A stretch of DNA of 64,000 nt from Plasmodium brasilianum (Eukaryota; Apicomplexa; Aconoidasida; Haemosporida; Plasmodiidae), in assembly GCF_023973825.1 (NCBI RefSeq), contig NC_090123.1, forward strand, positions 502,001-566,000, read 5' to 3'. The notes below the pieces were generated by a model. The model saw only the letters and a list, made by a program, of their open reading frames with translations, did not search any database and was not told the origin of the DNA. The position numbers and the translations under genes were made by a program. Positions 11,552-50,944 of the stretch are shown here, in pieces; positions within the stretch are counted from its first letter, which is position 1; every line of letters begins with the position of its first letter.

Positions 11552-12782
11552 TTTGTAACCTTTGATACATATTTTTCATATAAGAGAAAAAATAAATTAA
11601 CTTCAAATTGGCATTTTAAGAAAAAATAAAAAAAAAATTTCATTTAGTTTTTCCCTTTTTTTCTCTTTTTTTTTTTTAATGTGCATAAAAGGCAAACAGA
11701 AATTTTAAACTGAAGTTTGTGAATTCATTTGAATCCTCTTTTGTATCCCTGCTTGCATACTCGCATATTTATGTACGCTTGTCCCGTATTTAATCAACTA
11801 CTGAAAAATATACACACAGTTAAACTTAAGCCAACTTTATGGTTGCTATTAAATGAGAACTATTTTTAACAACTTCAAAAAAAATAGTATATTGGATGTT
11901 TTGAATAGATGCACATATATATCTATACAGAAAATTTTGAAAGTTAAAGATTAACCAAATATGTTGAAACTACGTATACTCGTACACGTAAGTTGAAATA
12001 AATAATACATTAATGGCAAGCAAATATAAGGTTAAAAAAAAAAAAAAAAAAAAAAGGAATAGATAAGTAAAGTATTAGAAACGATAGAAAAGAAAAAAAA
12101 AAGGGGGACGAAAAAGGAAATGAAACCAAACAAGAAAACAGTAACAAAAGAAGATATTGTAGAGATAAATGAATGAAAAGTCATATAAATAGCTACCTAA
12201 AGGTTGAATAAAAAAAAAAAACATATTTAAATGCATGAAAAATAAATAGAAAGTAATCTGATGATTATTAAAAGATTTTTAAAAGAACAAAATGGCCAAA
12301 GGGGAAACAAAATAAAAAATATTGATTTATACATGTGTATGTATTTGTATGTATACATGTGGATAAACTTTTAACACATTAGTGAAATAAAATGAAGGGA
12401 AGTTGTAATTCACTATCGCGTTGCACAGAGGACATGAAAAAACATATTTGTTTACGTGCATACATGCATATATATAAATAAGTGTTTATATATAAGTATA
12501 ACGTATATACGTATGTTTGAATAACGCATGAACATCTGTATGCGTAACGCATGAACATCTGTATGCGTAACACTTGTACTTCTGTACGCATAACACTTGT
12601 ACTTCTGTACGCATAACACATAATCTTCTTTTTAGCACCTGTTTGGCACTGCAGCATTCATTCACGTGACGTAATATATATATTTTTTTTTATTAGTTCA
12701 TTTTCCTAATAGATCAAACAAAGCAGATGCTTTATTTATAAAAATAGCAGGAAAAACGCTTATTTCATTTCGGTATTCCTCT
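11552..12782. other. Intergenic: SufA upstream region and NIPA 3' region
   Basis: About 1.2 kb without a recognisable gene. It contains poly(dA) at 12034-12055 and a 23-bp minisatellite at 12522-12620. A slightly less A/T-rich patch at 12380-12670 carries a 92-residue minus-strand frame, but its sequence is largely set by the minisatellite and is not accepted as a gene. Confidence 0.6.
12522..12620. repeat. 23-bp minisatellite, two pairs of variants
   Basis: Four head-to-tail 23-bp units follow each other at 12522-12544, 12545-12567, 12568-12590 and 12591-12613, then a partial copy. Units 1 and 2 are identical (taacgcatgaacat..). Units 3 and 4 are identical to each other but differ from the first pair at several positions (taacacttgtactt..). 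This fits duplication of two diverged units. Confidence 0.9.
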
Positions 12783-14321
12783 TTAAAAAACATAAGTATT
12801 TTCAGTTTTCTGGTCATTGTATTTATTTATTTTTTTTTTTGAGTAAAAAGATTCTTTATTGGTGTTGTATATATCATATGGTAATGTATAAGCATTATAT
12901 ATAGTATTGTCAGTTGAATATTCACAGTGCTGATCTCCTATATGTGTATCAGATAATATACTCCTAGTTCTCCTAAATCGCTCGTATAATGGACGAAATT
13001 TTTTCCGTCCAACTGTTGTACCAAGCAATGAAACAGGAAATAATCCCATATTTAATATAACTTGTTTTGATAATTTTTTATTTTGTAAAACCTGTGCATG
13101 AATATCTAAATTTTCTAAAGATATATCAGGTACTTCTTTGTCCACATATTTACGTAAAAATGCTATTTCTTGTACAGCTAATATAGATATAAATAACACA
13201 GTCAATACAAAACCAATTATAAATAATAGAATAGAATTAAAATTAAAATTTTCAATTTCATTAAATTTTACAAGACCACCTAACGTTCCAAAGAATGTCC
13301 AAAATACATAATAAGTGGGTACAACTAGGGTTGCATCTCCCCTTGTTAAACCTAAATTTAAAAAATGTATTTGTAAATATATGGATATAACAAGAAATAT
13401 AAAACACAAATGGGGTAAAGGTGTTTTATATATATGTTTATTTGTTAAACCAATATTTAAAAAAGCTACAATTTCTTTAATTTCTAAAACACATTGTGAT
13501 CCTATCAAACCGGCTAAAAAACCATAAGATAATCCTATAGTTTTTGGATATAAATTTACAGATTCACCTAAATTTTTAGTATTTAATGAACAACCCAATA
13601 CATTTCCATCAAGTTCATCAGTTCCATTATTTCCTTCATTTTCTTTCTTTTCATCATATATATTCAACTCCACATACCTTTTAGTAGCATAAATTTCTTC
13701 ATTTTCTGATATTATTTTATTTTCTTGATGATTTAAATAAATTAACGTAAAAAAAGATAAAAATATAGAAACAAAAATATAAAAAATATACCATGGGTTC
13801 CTCCAGCTTTCAATTATATTTAATGGATTAAAATGTGCTTCTTCTTTTGTATCACATAAAAAAGAAGCGCATGCACAAATGCTTATTCCAAAAAATATAC
13901 CTAACGTTGATATTATTTCTATTTTTCCCAATTTTTCATTTAAGTAAATATTTGCAACTACAGCATTCGCAATTAGACCAAATGAATTCATTGGTGCTAA
14001 TGTACTAGCAGGGGCAAATCCAAGTGCAATTATATGTAAGAAGGACCCAAAACAGTAAACGAAAAAACCAATATACCATTTCATATCACACGAGTAGTTA
14101 GTAAACATGTATTTCTTCTTCTTTGAATCACTTAAACCTAGTTTCATGAACGTATTTGCAATGGCCATAAATATGGACCCAATTACGGTTAAAAATATTC
14201 CTAACACTAAATTCGCTGTGCTATTAAGTTTTAGCATCTTTTCTATATGAAACTTATCCATTTTGATCTGTATTTTTTCCTTTTTACTTCTATTCTCTTG
14301 TATTATTCTTTTACTAATCAA
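12783..14321 (-). CDS. NIPA-like magnesium transporter (DMT superfamily)
   Basis: A single exon encodes 512 residues. About nine hydrophobic segments lie near residues 37-57, 81-101, 108-127, 137-155, 177-196, 261-280, 304-323, 330-351 and 362-383. Two stretches identify the NIPA family: GFAPASTLAPMNSFGLIANA followed by NIYLNEKLGKIE (about 101-136), and LNLGLTRGDATLVVPTYYVF (about 321-340). A charged Asn/Glu-rich loop at about 198-255 and a polar tail of about 120 residues are parasite additions. NIPA proteins move Mg2+ and possibly other divalent cations across plasma or endosomal membranes; substrate and location here are inferred. The Met at residue 21 (MDKFHIEKML) is an alternative start. 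The frame is intact. Confidence 0.85.
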   Translation of the reverse strand: MISKRIIQENRSKKEKIQIKMDKFHIEKMLKLNSTANLVLGIFLTVIGSIFMAIANTFMKLGLSDSKKKKYMFTNYSCDMKWYIGFFVYCFGSFLHIIALGFAPASTLAPMNSFGLIANAVVANIYLNEKLGKIEIISTLGIFFGISICACASFLCDTKEEAHFNPLNIIESWRNPWYIFYIFVSIFLSFFTLIYLNHQENKIISENEEIYATKRYVELNIYDEKKENEGNNGTDELDGNVLGCSLNTKNLGESVNLYPKTIGLSYGFLAGLIGSQCVLEIKEIVAFLNIGLTNKHIYKTPLPHLCFIFLVISIYLQIHFLNLGLTRGDATLVVPTYYVFWTFFGTLGGLVKFNEIENFNFNSILLFIIGFVLTVLFISILAVQEIAFLRKYVDKEVPDISLENLDIHAQVLQNKKLSKQVILNMGLFPVSLLGTTVGRKKFRPLYERFRRTRSILSDTHIGDQHCEYSTDNTIYNAYTLPYDIYNTNKESFYSKKKINKYNDQKTENTYVF

Positions 14322-17146
14322 CTGTATTATTATCTTACCTTCTTTTTCGCCTAATGTCTTACGCGTTTGTTCCCTTAATGTTTTATGCTTTTATTCCCTT
14401 AATATATTACGCTCTTATCCCCTTAATATGTTTCCCTGTTAACCTCTTATTATATTACCCTCTTATTCCCTTAGCTTATTATATTTTATTTTTATTAACT
14501 CCTCATACACATAAACGTAGTTATGCATATATATATATATGTGCGTACATTTACACATAGGTATTAATATGACATGTAAACGCATGTATAGTTATACACA
14601 CATACACATGTACATATGCCTATATATATGCGCATATCTATGTAAGAATGATTTATCTATAATGATTTTCATCATGCGCTATATGCATGTGTCAATATTT
14701 AATATAAATATATGAGCACATATATTGATTTGCTTTAATATGTGCAAGTCCACCTTTACATTAATACCGTAAATAAACAATCGAAAAACAAAGTTTTAAA
14801 ACTACTTAATCTTTTGCCTTAATTTTCTACGGAATTTGTAACATGTGTATTCTTCTCCTTTATTTTGTAATTACATATTTATGTTCTACATAAGCTTTTA
14901 TATATAACTAATAACATTCGTAGCTTGTATATATATGTTTAAACGTAAAGCTCCTATAATATGTATAAACTGTCTTTTCTTTTTATATAAATATTAGTTT
15001 AAGGGAAGTTATTAAAAAGTATGTCTTTTTTTCGTGTACAAGATATTTTCTAAAAAGGACAAATGTTTTTTTTTATAAATTATACACTAATTCTTTGTTT
15101 AAAAAAAAAAAAAGTAATGTTTGCTATTTTTTTTTTTTTATTATATAACTGTTTTCAAAATGTACATAAATATGTGTATGTAAGCAATATCATTATATAG
15201 ATTTCCAATTTTTTAAACGTTTTTAATATTTGCTTAAAAATATTCACTAATTTATATTTTACGTTAAACATTTTTTTTTTCTTTTTTTTTTTTTCCCCAT
15301 TTCTAATTATTCCTTTTGTTGTATATCAAAATTAAAAAATATAAATAATAAATATTTTTATATAATATATTTTTTAGTTACTATAAGGAAAAATACTACA
15401 AAATATTATAACACTTTTCACGTGTGTAATTTGCTTCATAATTTTGTCATTATATGTGATTAGTAAAAAAAATAGTACATTTTACAATATTTTAAATATT
15501 ATGCATGTATTTTTTTTTTTTTTTTTTTGGTGTAAATTTCCTTTGTATTGCATTGTTTTAAATTAATGCTAAGTTAAAGAAAGAAAAAAAAAAAATAATT
15601 GTCTAAAAAATAGAACGGTACAATGAAATAAAAATTAAATATTTGCAACATTATTTGTTTAACTTCATTTTGTATGCATAAACATACACATACCCGCATA
15701 CACATATATACGTAGGTATATATGTATATATATATCTTTTTTTACTATTATTTTGAAATGTAAAATGCCGCCGCAAAATACTTCCGTAATTAATGAAGCA
15801 TTTAAATCTTATATACATATACATATTTATACATTTACACATTTATGTACGTATATATATGTATGCGAAAAGGCGAACGTATAAAATTAAAGACAACCAA
15901 AAATACAAAAAACAAGAGTTACAAATGTTGCAATTTTCTGTAAGCACAATATAACAATATAACAAAATAACAAAATGACAAAATAACGAAATAACGAAAT
16001 AACGAAATACGAGGAAAACTAAGAGTTAATATTTTATATATGATCATTTTTCAAAACATTATATGAATGGTGTGTTTCAAAAAAAATTATTTCAATTGAA
16101 ATATAGTGAAAAGTTATTTTATGTTAGTGTATGCATATGGATACATATACACATTTTTTTTTTTTTTTTTTTTACTTTTTACAAGGATTAAAAAAACATT
16201 TTTACAATATGAAATGTACCATTTATCACATAAATGAAAAAAATAATATAAAAGAGAAATAATGTATGAAAAAAAAATTAAAACAAAATAAAAAACAGCG
16301 TTTATATATAAAATATATATATTCAAAATAATATACATATACCCAGTACAAATTTAGGTTACTCAAAATAAAAAATAAGCTACTTGCTAAGAACTGTGTT
16401 TCACAAAAAACAGCTTTTATATTATAATCAAAATTATTTATTTATTTAATTATTTTGTTATATTAACTTTATTCACCCTATATTATTGGTACTTATTTAA
16501 TATAATTTATTAAATATTAAAGCAGCTTTCCAAATTTTAACAGTTGCTACTAGTACCTTTTCATATATTATTAAAGAGTTAGTTAACTGTTTTCTTCACC
16601 TTCGAACGGGAGAAAAATTAACTTTATAATTTCCTCCCTTTTATTTCCAATGAAAGATATAATTCCAATAGCATTTTAAATATATCAAAAATGAAAACAA
16701 AATTGAACTTTTAATTTCTATATATAAATATAAGCTATGGGTTAAAGTACCTGTTTAACTTTTTTTAAGGAATAGAAAAATATATAAACGTATTTGTCTA
16801 ACTGTTTTTCTTAATTTGTTAATGTGCTTTTTATAACTATGACATTAGTATCTCTACTCAAAAGTGTACATGCTTCCGTATCATATTCCATAATTAAAGG
16901 TTATTACCCCTTTTTTTTGCATACAGTTTACTGCTTTTCTAAAAATAAATATACATATATTTCAAAAGTTTAAAAGATTTACTGCTTATATGGTAAATGT
17001 CACATTGTGAATATGTGTGTGCTCGCTTGGTCTAAAATACTAACACTTGTGAAAAAAATCATCAGAAATATGAAGGGGCACGAAAAATGGTAAAAAACTC
17101 TTGAAAAATAAAAAAAAAAAATGGGGAAAGGAAAAAGGATACATAA
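14322..17146. other. Intergenic: NIPA upstream region and L17 3' region
   Basis: About 2.8 kb with no accepted gene. It holds poly(dT) tracts (15122-15140, 15509-15528, 16155-16172), (TA)n and short tandem repeats. A small plus-strand frame beginning ATG CCG CCG at 15764 gives MPPQNTSVINEAFK before degenerating into TA-repeat codons. It is too short to call. Confidence 0.55.
15950..16012. repeat. 8-9 bp tandem repeat (ataacaaa/ataacgaa)
   Basis: Successive ataacaaa, aatgacaaa and aataacgaa units form a degenerate tandem array in the NIPA upstream region. There is no coding potential. Confidence 0.7.
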
Positions 17147-18028
17147 CTACAAAAGTTCCAACGTAGCCATCCTTGCTGCATCTCCTTTTCTACTTCTGGG
17201 TAAAAGTTTTATTTTTGTGTATCCACCATTTCTTTCCTTGTATTTTATAGGGGCCTTTTGGGGGGTAAGAAATAAAAATAAAAAAAGAATAATTTAAATT
17301 ATAAATTATAAACGCTAAGCGTTTAGTGTGTTAAACGTTCAGAGATAAATGTTAAGTGTTACGCGTTAAGAGATAAATGTTCAATGTTTAATAATAAGAG
17401 TAAATAAAAACAAATGGATTACACATTAGGTACACTGCGTTCGTGAACTACCTGCCTAACTACATTTAGGGCTAATTCTCTATCAAACACATAGTTAGCT
17501 ATTAACCTATATGCATACTGTCGATTGTTGTCGTGCTTTTTTGCATATGTTATTATCCTTTCCACTTTTTTTCTAGCCTCCTTTGCTTTTGCTTCTGTTG
17601 TTACAATTTTTCCGTGCCTTAGAAGCTGCATTAAAGGAATAAGAATTATACGTGCAAACATGTATACACGTACATATATATTTATTTACATACTGCTCTA
17701 TGAACAGTTGTATGTGCATAAATATAATTGTGCGCATACAAACATATATCTATCTATATATCTGTATATATCTACATATATATGTAGATAACTCGTATGC
17801 AAAATGTACACTAGTTGTTAAGGCTCTAAGCAGGGCTCTCCTTTGGGCTCTCGGTCTCCCTAATTTCCGGAAGTTTGAGTTTTTGTGGACTAATAATAAG
17901 CTATTTCTTTTGTTTAGAGTATTTTTAAAATTAATTTTATTTATTATACAATTTCTTGATACATCCTTTTTTAATATAAAAGCTAATATGTTTTTGCATA
18001 AAAAAAAAAATAAAATACAAGTCTTCAT
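17147..18028 (-). CDS. Organellar bacterial-type ribosomal protein L17
   Basis: Three exons (18028-17810, 17625-17434, 17254-17147), both junctions phase 0, give 172 residues. Exon 1 ends with the L17 start FRKLGRPRAQRRALLRALTTS. Exon 2 carries LLRHGKIVTTEAKAKEARKK and the helical core to VVHERS. Exon 3 supplies the conserved C-terminus KERNGGYTKIKLLPRSRKGD then AARMATLELL. Reading straight on from exon 2 would stop within a few codons and lose the invariant GGYT motif, so the third exon is well supported. The first 50 residues (MKTCILFFFLCKNILAF, then Lys/Asn-rich) look like a signal peptide plus transit peptide. Apicoplast import is therefore favoured, but mitochondrion is not excluded. L17 is a large-subunit protein near the peptide exit tunnel. 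Confidence 0.9.
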
Positions 18029-19142
18029 TTGTTCATTTTTGTTTAAAAAAAAGAAAAAAAAGTAATTGAAAAAATGGAAGTTATTGATACTAGCTTTTAA
18101 ATTAACACATAAGGAGTAGTTAAAAGGAATAATTTAAAAACATACAATAAAAGAGAAATATATATATGTATATATATATTAAATGCATATACATAACGTT
18201 AACATATCTAAAAAGGACGTTAAAAAGTTTTAAATAAATAATAAAATTACTGTAAAAAAATATACAAGCACAGTGTTTCGCTCTTTATATTTTTTTACGT
18301 GTGAACGAAGTACTATATAAAACGTTGGAAGATAACACATAATATATAAACAATTTAACAATTGCGCTCTTAAATAAAAGAAACAAAATTTATACTATAG
18401 TTTTAACACGAACAAAACAAATTAACATGTTTAAATATGAGACAAATATGATTATATTAAAAAAAAAAAAAAATAAGACTTATATATTGTACACCTCAAA
18501 ATGGTTTAAAATTTTGTACTTCAAGATCCGTAAAACTTCAAATTTTAATTTTTACGACAATTATAAAAATAAAAAACTGAACAACTCTCAATTAATGTAT
18601 AAAAAAAAATATATAATTTGTGGTGCATTAGGACTATCAGACTCTTGTTTAAAAAGAAATTTGTTTAAATTTCTTTTCCTTATATATACTATTATATTAA
18701 CCTATTTATTTTGACAAAAGATTTCCAATAGTATTTATAATGATTTAAAAAAAAAGAAGTATGCCAAAAAAATGTGCAGTAACAATTTGTGTGTACATAT
18801 AATATATTTTTTTTTATACATAATATACAGACATATTTACGTATACCGTAAGCACCAGTAAAACATGCATGCTATATAGAGCTTTCCAATTCTCTAGGTT
18901 TTAAAATAGTGACATTTATATTACAAAAAAAACAGTATATGCAAAGAACATAATCCCCTTACATACGAATAACCAAAAAACAAGCATTTAATAACATAAA
19001 ATTAACAAAAAAAAAATTGGCTATTAGCTTTATAAAAAGTATAATTTTGTGCAGAAAAAATTAAAAGAATATTGTATCACCAAAATTATACACACGAAGA
19101 GGTGTATATATAATATATATGTACACATTTACTTCTGGATAG

Positions 19143-19193
<51 letters not shown>

Positions 19194-19458
19194 GAATGTA
19201 CATATATGACAACAAAAAAAAAAAAGAAAACAGAAAAAAAAGATTTTATAAATACATAATGAGAAAGTACAAAGTAAGATAAGCTAGCTTTCTAAATTAT
19301 GAAAGGTGTTGTGAAAGAGTTACTAAAAACGTTGTTCTACTTCTTTTGTTTTTTGGCCTTATTTTTTATCTCAAATTTTACTTAGTAAACAAAATTATGC
19401 CTACACACAGGTGCATATATACACATATGTGTAAATGCATCCAACTATAGATAACCGC
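18029..19458. other. Intergenic: L17 upstream region and VPS13 3' region
   Basis: About 1.4 kb of A/T-rich DNA. A plus-strand frame of 95 codons at 18427-18714 is Lys/Asn/Ile/Tyr-rich with no family resemblance, as expected by chance in DNA of this composition. A poly(dA) and (TA)n tract lies at 19144-19190. No gene is called. Confidence 0.55.
19144..19190. repeat. Poly(A) followed by (TA)n microsatellite
   Basis: About 16 A residues run directly into about 15 TA units, downstream of the VPS13 stop codon. Confidence 0.9.
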
Positions 19459-47920
<28,462 letters not shown>

Positions 47921-48200
47921 TTTTACTTTTTTTCAATCCTAGTAATATAATGTAAGCACCCCTACAAGAAATAGGACATCGCTGTACATACGTTTTCTAA
48001 GACTCGTAACATACATGCACACAAACATTAAATATGCTAAAGCAAAGAGAAAACTAAAAAAAAACTGCTGCTTAAATAGAAGAAATGCCTGGAGAAATTT
48101 CACATCCACTGTCTAGTGTACGCATAATTATATATGTACATGTACCTATGTATACTAATATATATATTAATATTTATATATATTGGAAAATTCATATTTA

Positions 48201-48265
48201 TATATATGGGCATATGTATATTTATATATATGGGCATATTTATATTTTTATATATGGGCATATTT
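48201..48265. repeat. 24-bp tandem repeat around tatatgggcatat
   Basis: Three copies of a tatatatgggcatat core occur with the GGG at 48208, 48232 and 48256, an exact 24-bp period. They lie upstream of VPS13. Confidence 0.8.
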
Positions 48266-49618
48266 ATATTTTTATCCATACTCTTATACCTGCACAAATA
48301 CACGTAAACGTACATATATATATGCTTATTGGTCAGATGTTGTGAAACAAAATATGCTTAACCAGAATTGCTGGTCTAAGAAAAACGTTACACACGTAGA
48401 AAGAACCATATACGGCAAATTAAGTGCACAATTGGGGTGGCCTCAATTTTAGCCATTATATATTTTTTATTTTATTTTATTAAAACTAAAATATATTATA
48501 TTAGAATTTCATACCCAAATAAAAAACTTCAACATATAGTCGTTTTAATACATCAATATTTAAAATACATTATAAAAATTATCAGGGATATGGTTAAACA
48601 TTGTTATTTTTTCTTTTATTTTGAACTTTTAATTTTTTTATTTTTTTCTGAATATTCATATTTTAGAATGTTAATTAAAATGATTTTAAGAAATGTCAGA
48701 TAATGTAGGATGACAAAATATATAAGTAAAATGTTTTATTATTTTTTTTTTATCTATAAAATATAATTTAAGACATGTAATGAAGCAGTCTAATTAATCT
48801 TTAAATACCCCAAAATTATACAACAAAAAAAAAAAATACAACATAAAAAAATATATTTCACAATATATATATATATATATATATGTATGAACATGCGATC
48901 TTATAATAATATAATGGGGAAAATTACTAAACCAAACTAGTAAACGCATGTATGCATGTTCGTATATACTTGAATGCGTATAACACCAAAGAGCATACTT
49001 TTTTAAAAAACAAATTACATAAAAATGAAAAAAAATTAAATTATATACACAATGATAAAAGGATAAATGCAAAGTTATGTAAGAAGCTGTAAAGTTATAA
49101 AAACAAATTACATAAATATTATAAAGTAAATAAAAAAAAAAATTATAGTACGTTAATTAAAATTGTATACTAAGTGAAATTAAATGTGATATACTTAACA
49201 AATAACACAAAAAAGAAAAATGTAAATTAAATAAAAGGAAATATTACAATGGACAATAAAGGCAGAAAAAAAAAATTTGTTTTTTCTTATTGTAGTACCA
49301 TGTATAAATATATTTTCTTAATTATATTTTTATAACTAAAAATCCACGAACAAAAGAACTAATTTTTTTTATTTCCATTAATGCTATTAATTTCCACTTT
49401 TTACATGCACGAACTAATATTTTAATGTGTTATTTTACAATATTTTAAATTACCCAGGAATTGTTAAAAATAATTTTAATCATAAAGGAATAAAACATAA
49501 TTCCGCATAATCATTTTAAAATACGTTTTTTATATTTTTTAGGAAAAAATAAAATTGCAGATAAAGCGATTTTACCTTCGGAAAAGCATACATATATTAC
49601 GTGTATATATATGCAAAC

Positions 49619-49656
49619 ATACATACATACATACATACATACATAAATACATACAT
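49619..49656. repeat. (CATA)n microsatellite
   Basis: About nine tetranucleotide units with one interruption (aaatac), in the intergenic region upstream of BUD23. Confidence 0.85.
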
Positions 49657-50944
49657 ACTCGCGCATGTATGAAAAAAGCAAAATGCTGTTAATAAATTCA
49701 AAAATCGACAGCAAAACACAATGAATTTACCTAATGCGCATTTAAATTCGTTCAAACTTACTAATCGTTTTTATGCCTTTTTTTATAAAAGGCTCTATTC
49801 CAAAAGGAGAATTACCGTATAGTGTAAACGGTTTATATGCAGTAAAACTGTAGTATTTCTTTTTTTCTTCTTAAAAAAGTATTCATTTATATTTAAACTA
49901 AAAATGCGAATGATAGATTTAAAATAAAAAAAAAAAAAAAATTGAAATGAATGAAATGAAATAAAATAAAATAAATTTATATAATTTGTACAGAATTCAC
50001 TAAATGTGTTATCCATTTTTGAAATGAAAAAAGTACAACTTTTAAGAGAAATCAAACATGTATTTAACAAAATATATTGCATAATGGTCTTCAACGTTAG
50101 CTGTGAAAATTTTTATAAAACCAATAAATGAAAATAAAAAAAAAAATCTGCAGGATTGAAAAAACAGAGTTGCTAACTTTTTCTAACACTCGTAATAAAA
50201 ATTAAATTTTCCAAGAATAAAAAAAAAAAGTCTTATATAAAAAAGGTGAATAAGTTATAATAAATAAATATATATATATATATGTATATATTATATATAT
50301 ATAATTTAGGAAGAAAAATATAGTTACACTTGCAACTTTTTAAATTTCTATTTCATCGCAAAATGCATACACAACATAAAAGAATAACATATATATAAGA
50401 ACAAAATTTTATTTTGCTACTTAATCGTTTTTCTTTTTTCTTTTTTTTTATTTTTTTATTTTTTGTAATTTTCACTGCATTTAATCCCCAAAAAATGTAT
50501 ACTACTAGCTTGAATTAAGCAATTTAATAAAGAAAATTAAACGCGCAGTCTCATATGCAATATAAAATTCATACGAAGTATGGATTAAAGTCAACAAAAA
50601 AAAAAAAAAACAATATAAATCCCTCTTATTTTGTAGTACAGATAAATAGAACTACTGTTGTAAACATTTTAACGATGAAATATAAAATATTTAAAATACA
50701 ATACTTGAAAATACGTATATAATATATTATATATGAACCTATGAATTACATGTATAATATATATTCATACTATAATAATACGTAATTGCTGCTCATGATA
50801 TAAGTATATATTTACATTGCATCCTATCCTTTTTTTTTTTTTTTGTCGCTGTATGGGATGTTCTTAAAAATTAATATAGAATTAAACATAAACGCATATA
50901 TAATTAATGAATATATATAATACACTATTAATGTAACAGAGGAA

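Larger units (their letters stand above)
47921..50944. other. Divergent intergenic region between VPS13 and BUD23
   Basis: About 3 kb upstream of both genes, which are transcribed away from each other. It contains a 24-bp degenerate repeat (48201-48265), (TA)n at about 48863-48883, a (CATA)n array at 49619-49656 and several poly(dA:dT) tracts. Open frames here (48085-48345, 48437-48703, 49795-50094) follow the repeats or A/T composition and are not accepted as genes. Confidence 0.6.

Noticed and set aside
12379..12657. 92-codon minus-strand frame
   Set aside because: Its repeated residues come from the 23-bp minisatellite, whose unit is not a multiple of three.
16560..16640. ttcgaac string suggesting a tRNA T-arm
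   Set aside because: No acceptor, D or anticodon stem can be paired around it.
18427..18714. 95-codon plus-strand frame
   Set aside because: Lys/Asn/Ile/Tyr composition follows the base composition; no motif, no neighbour logic.
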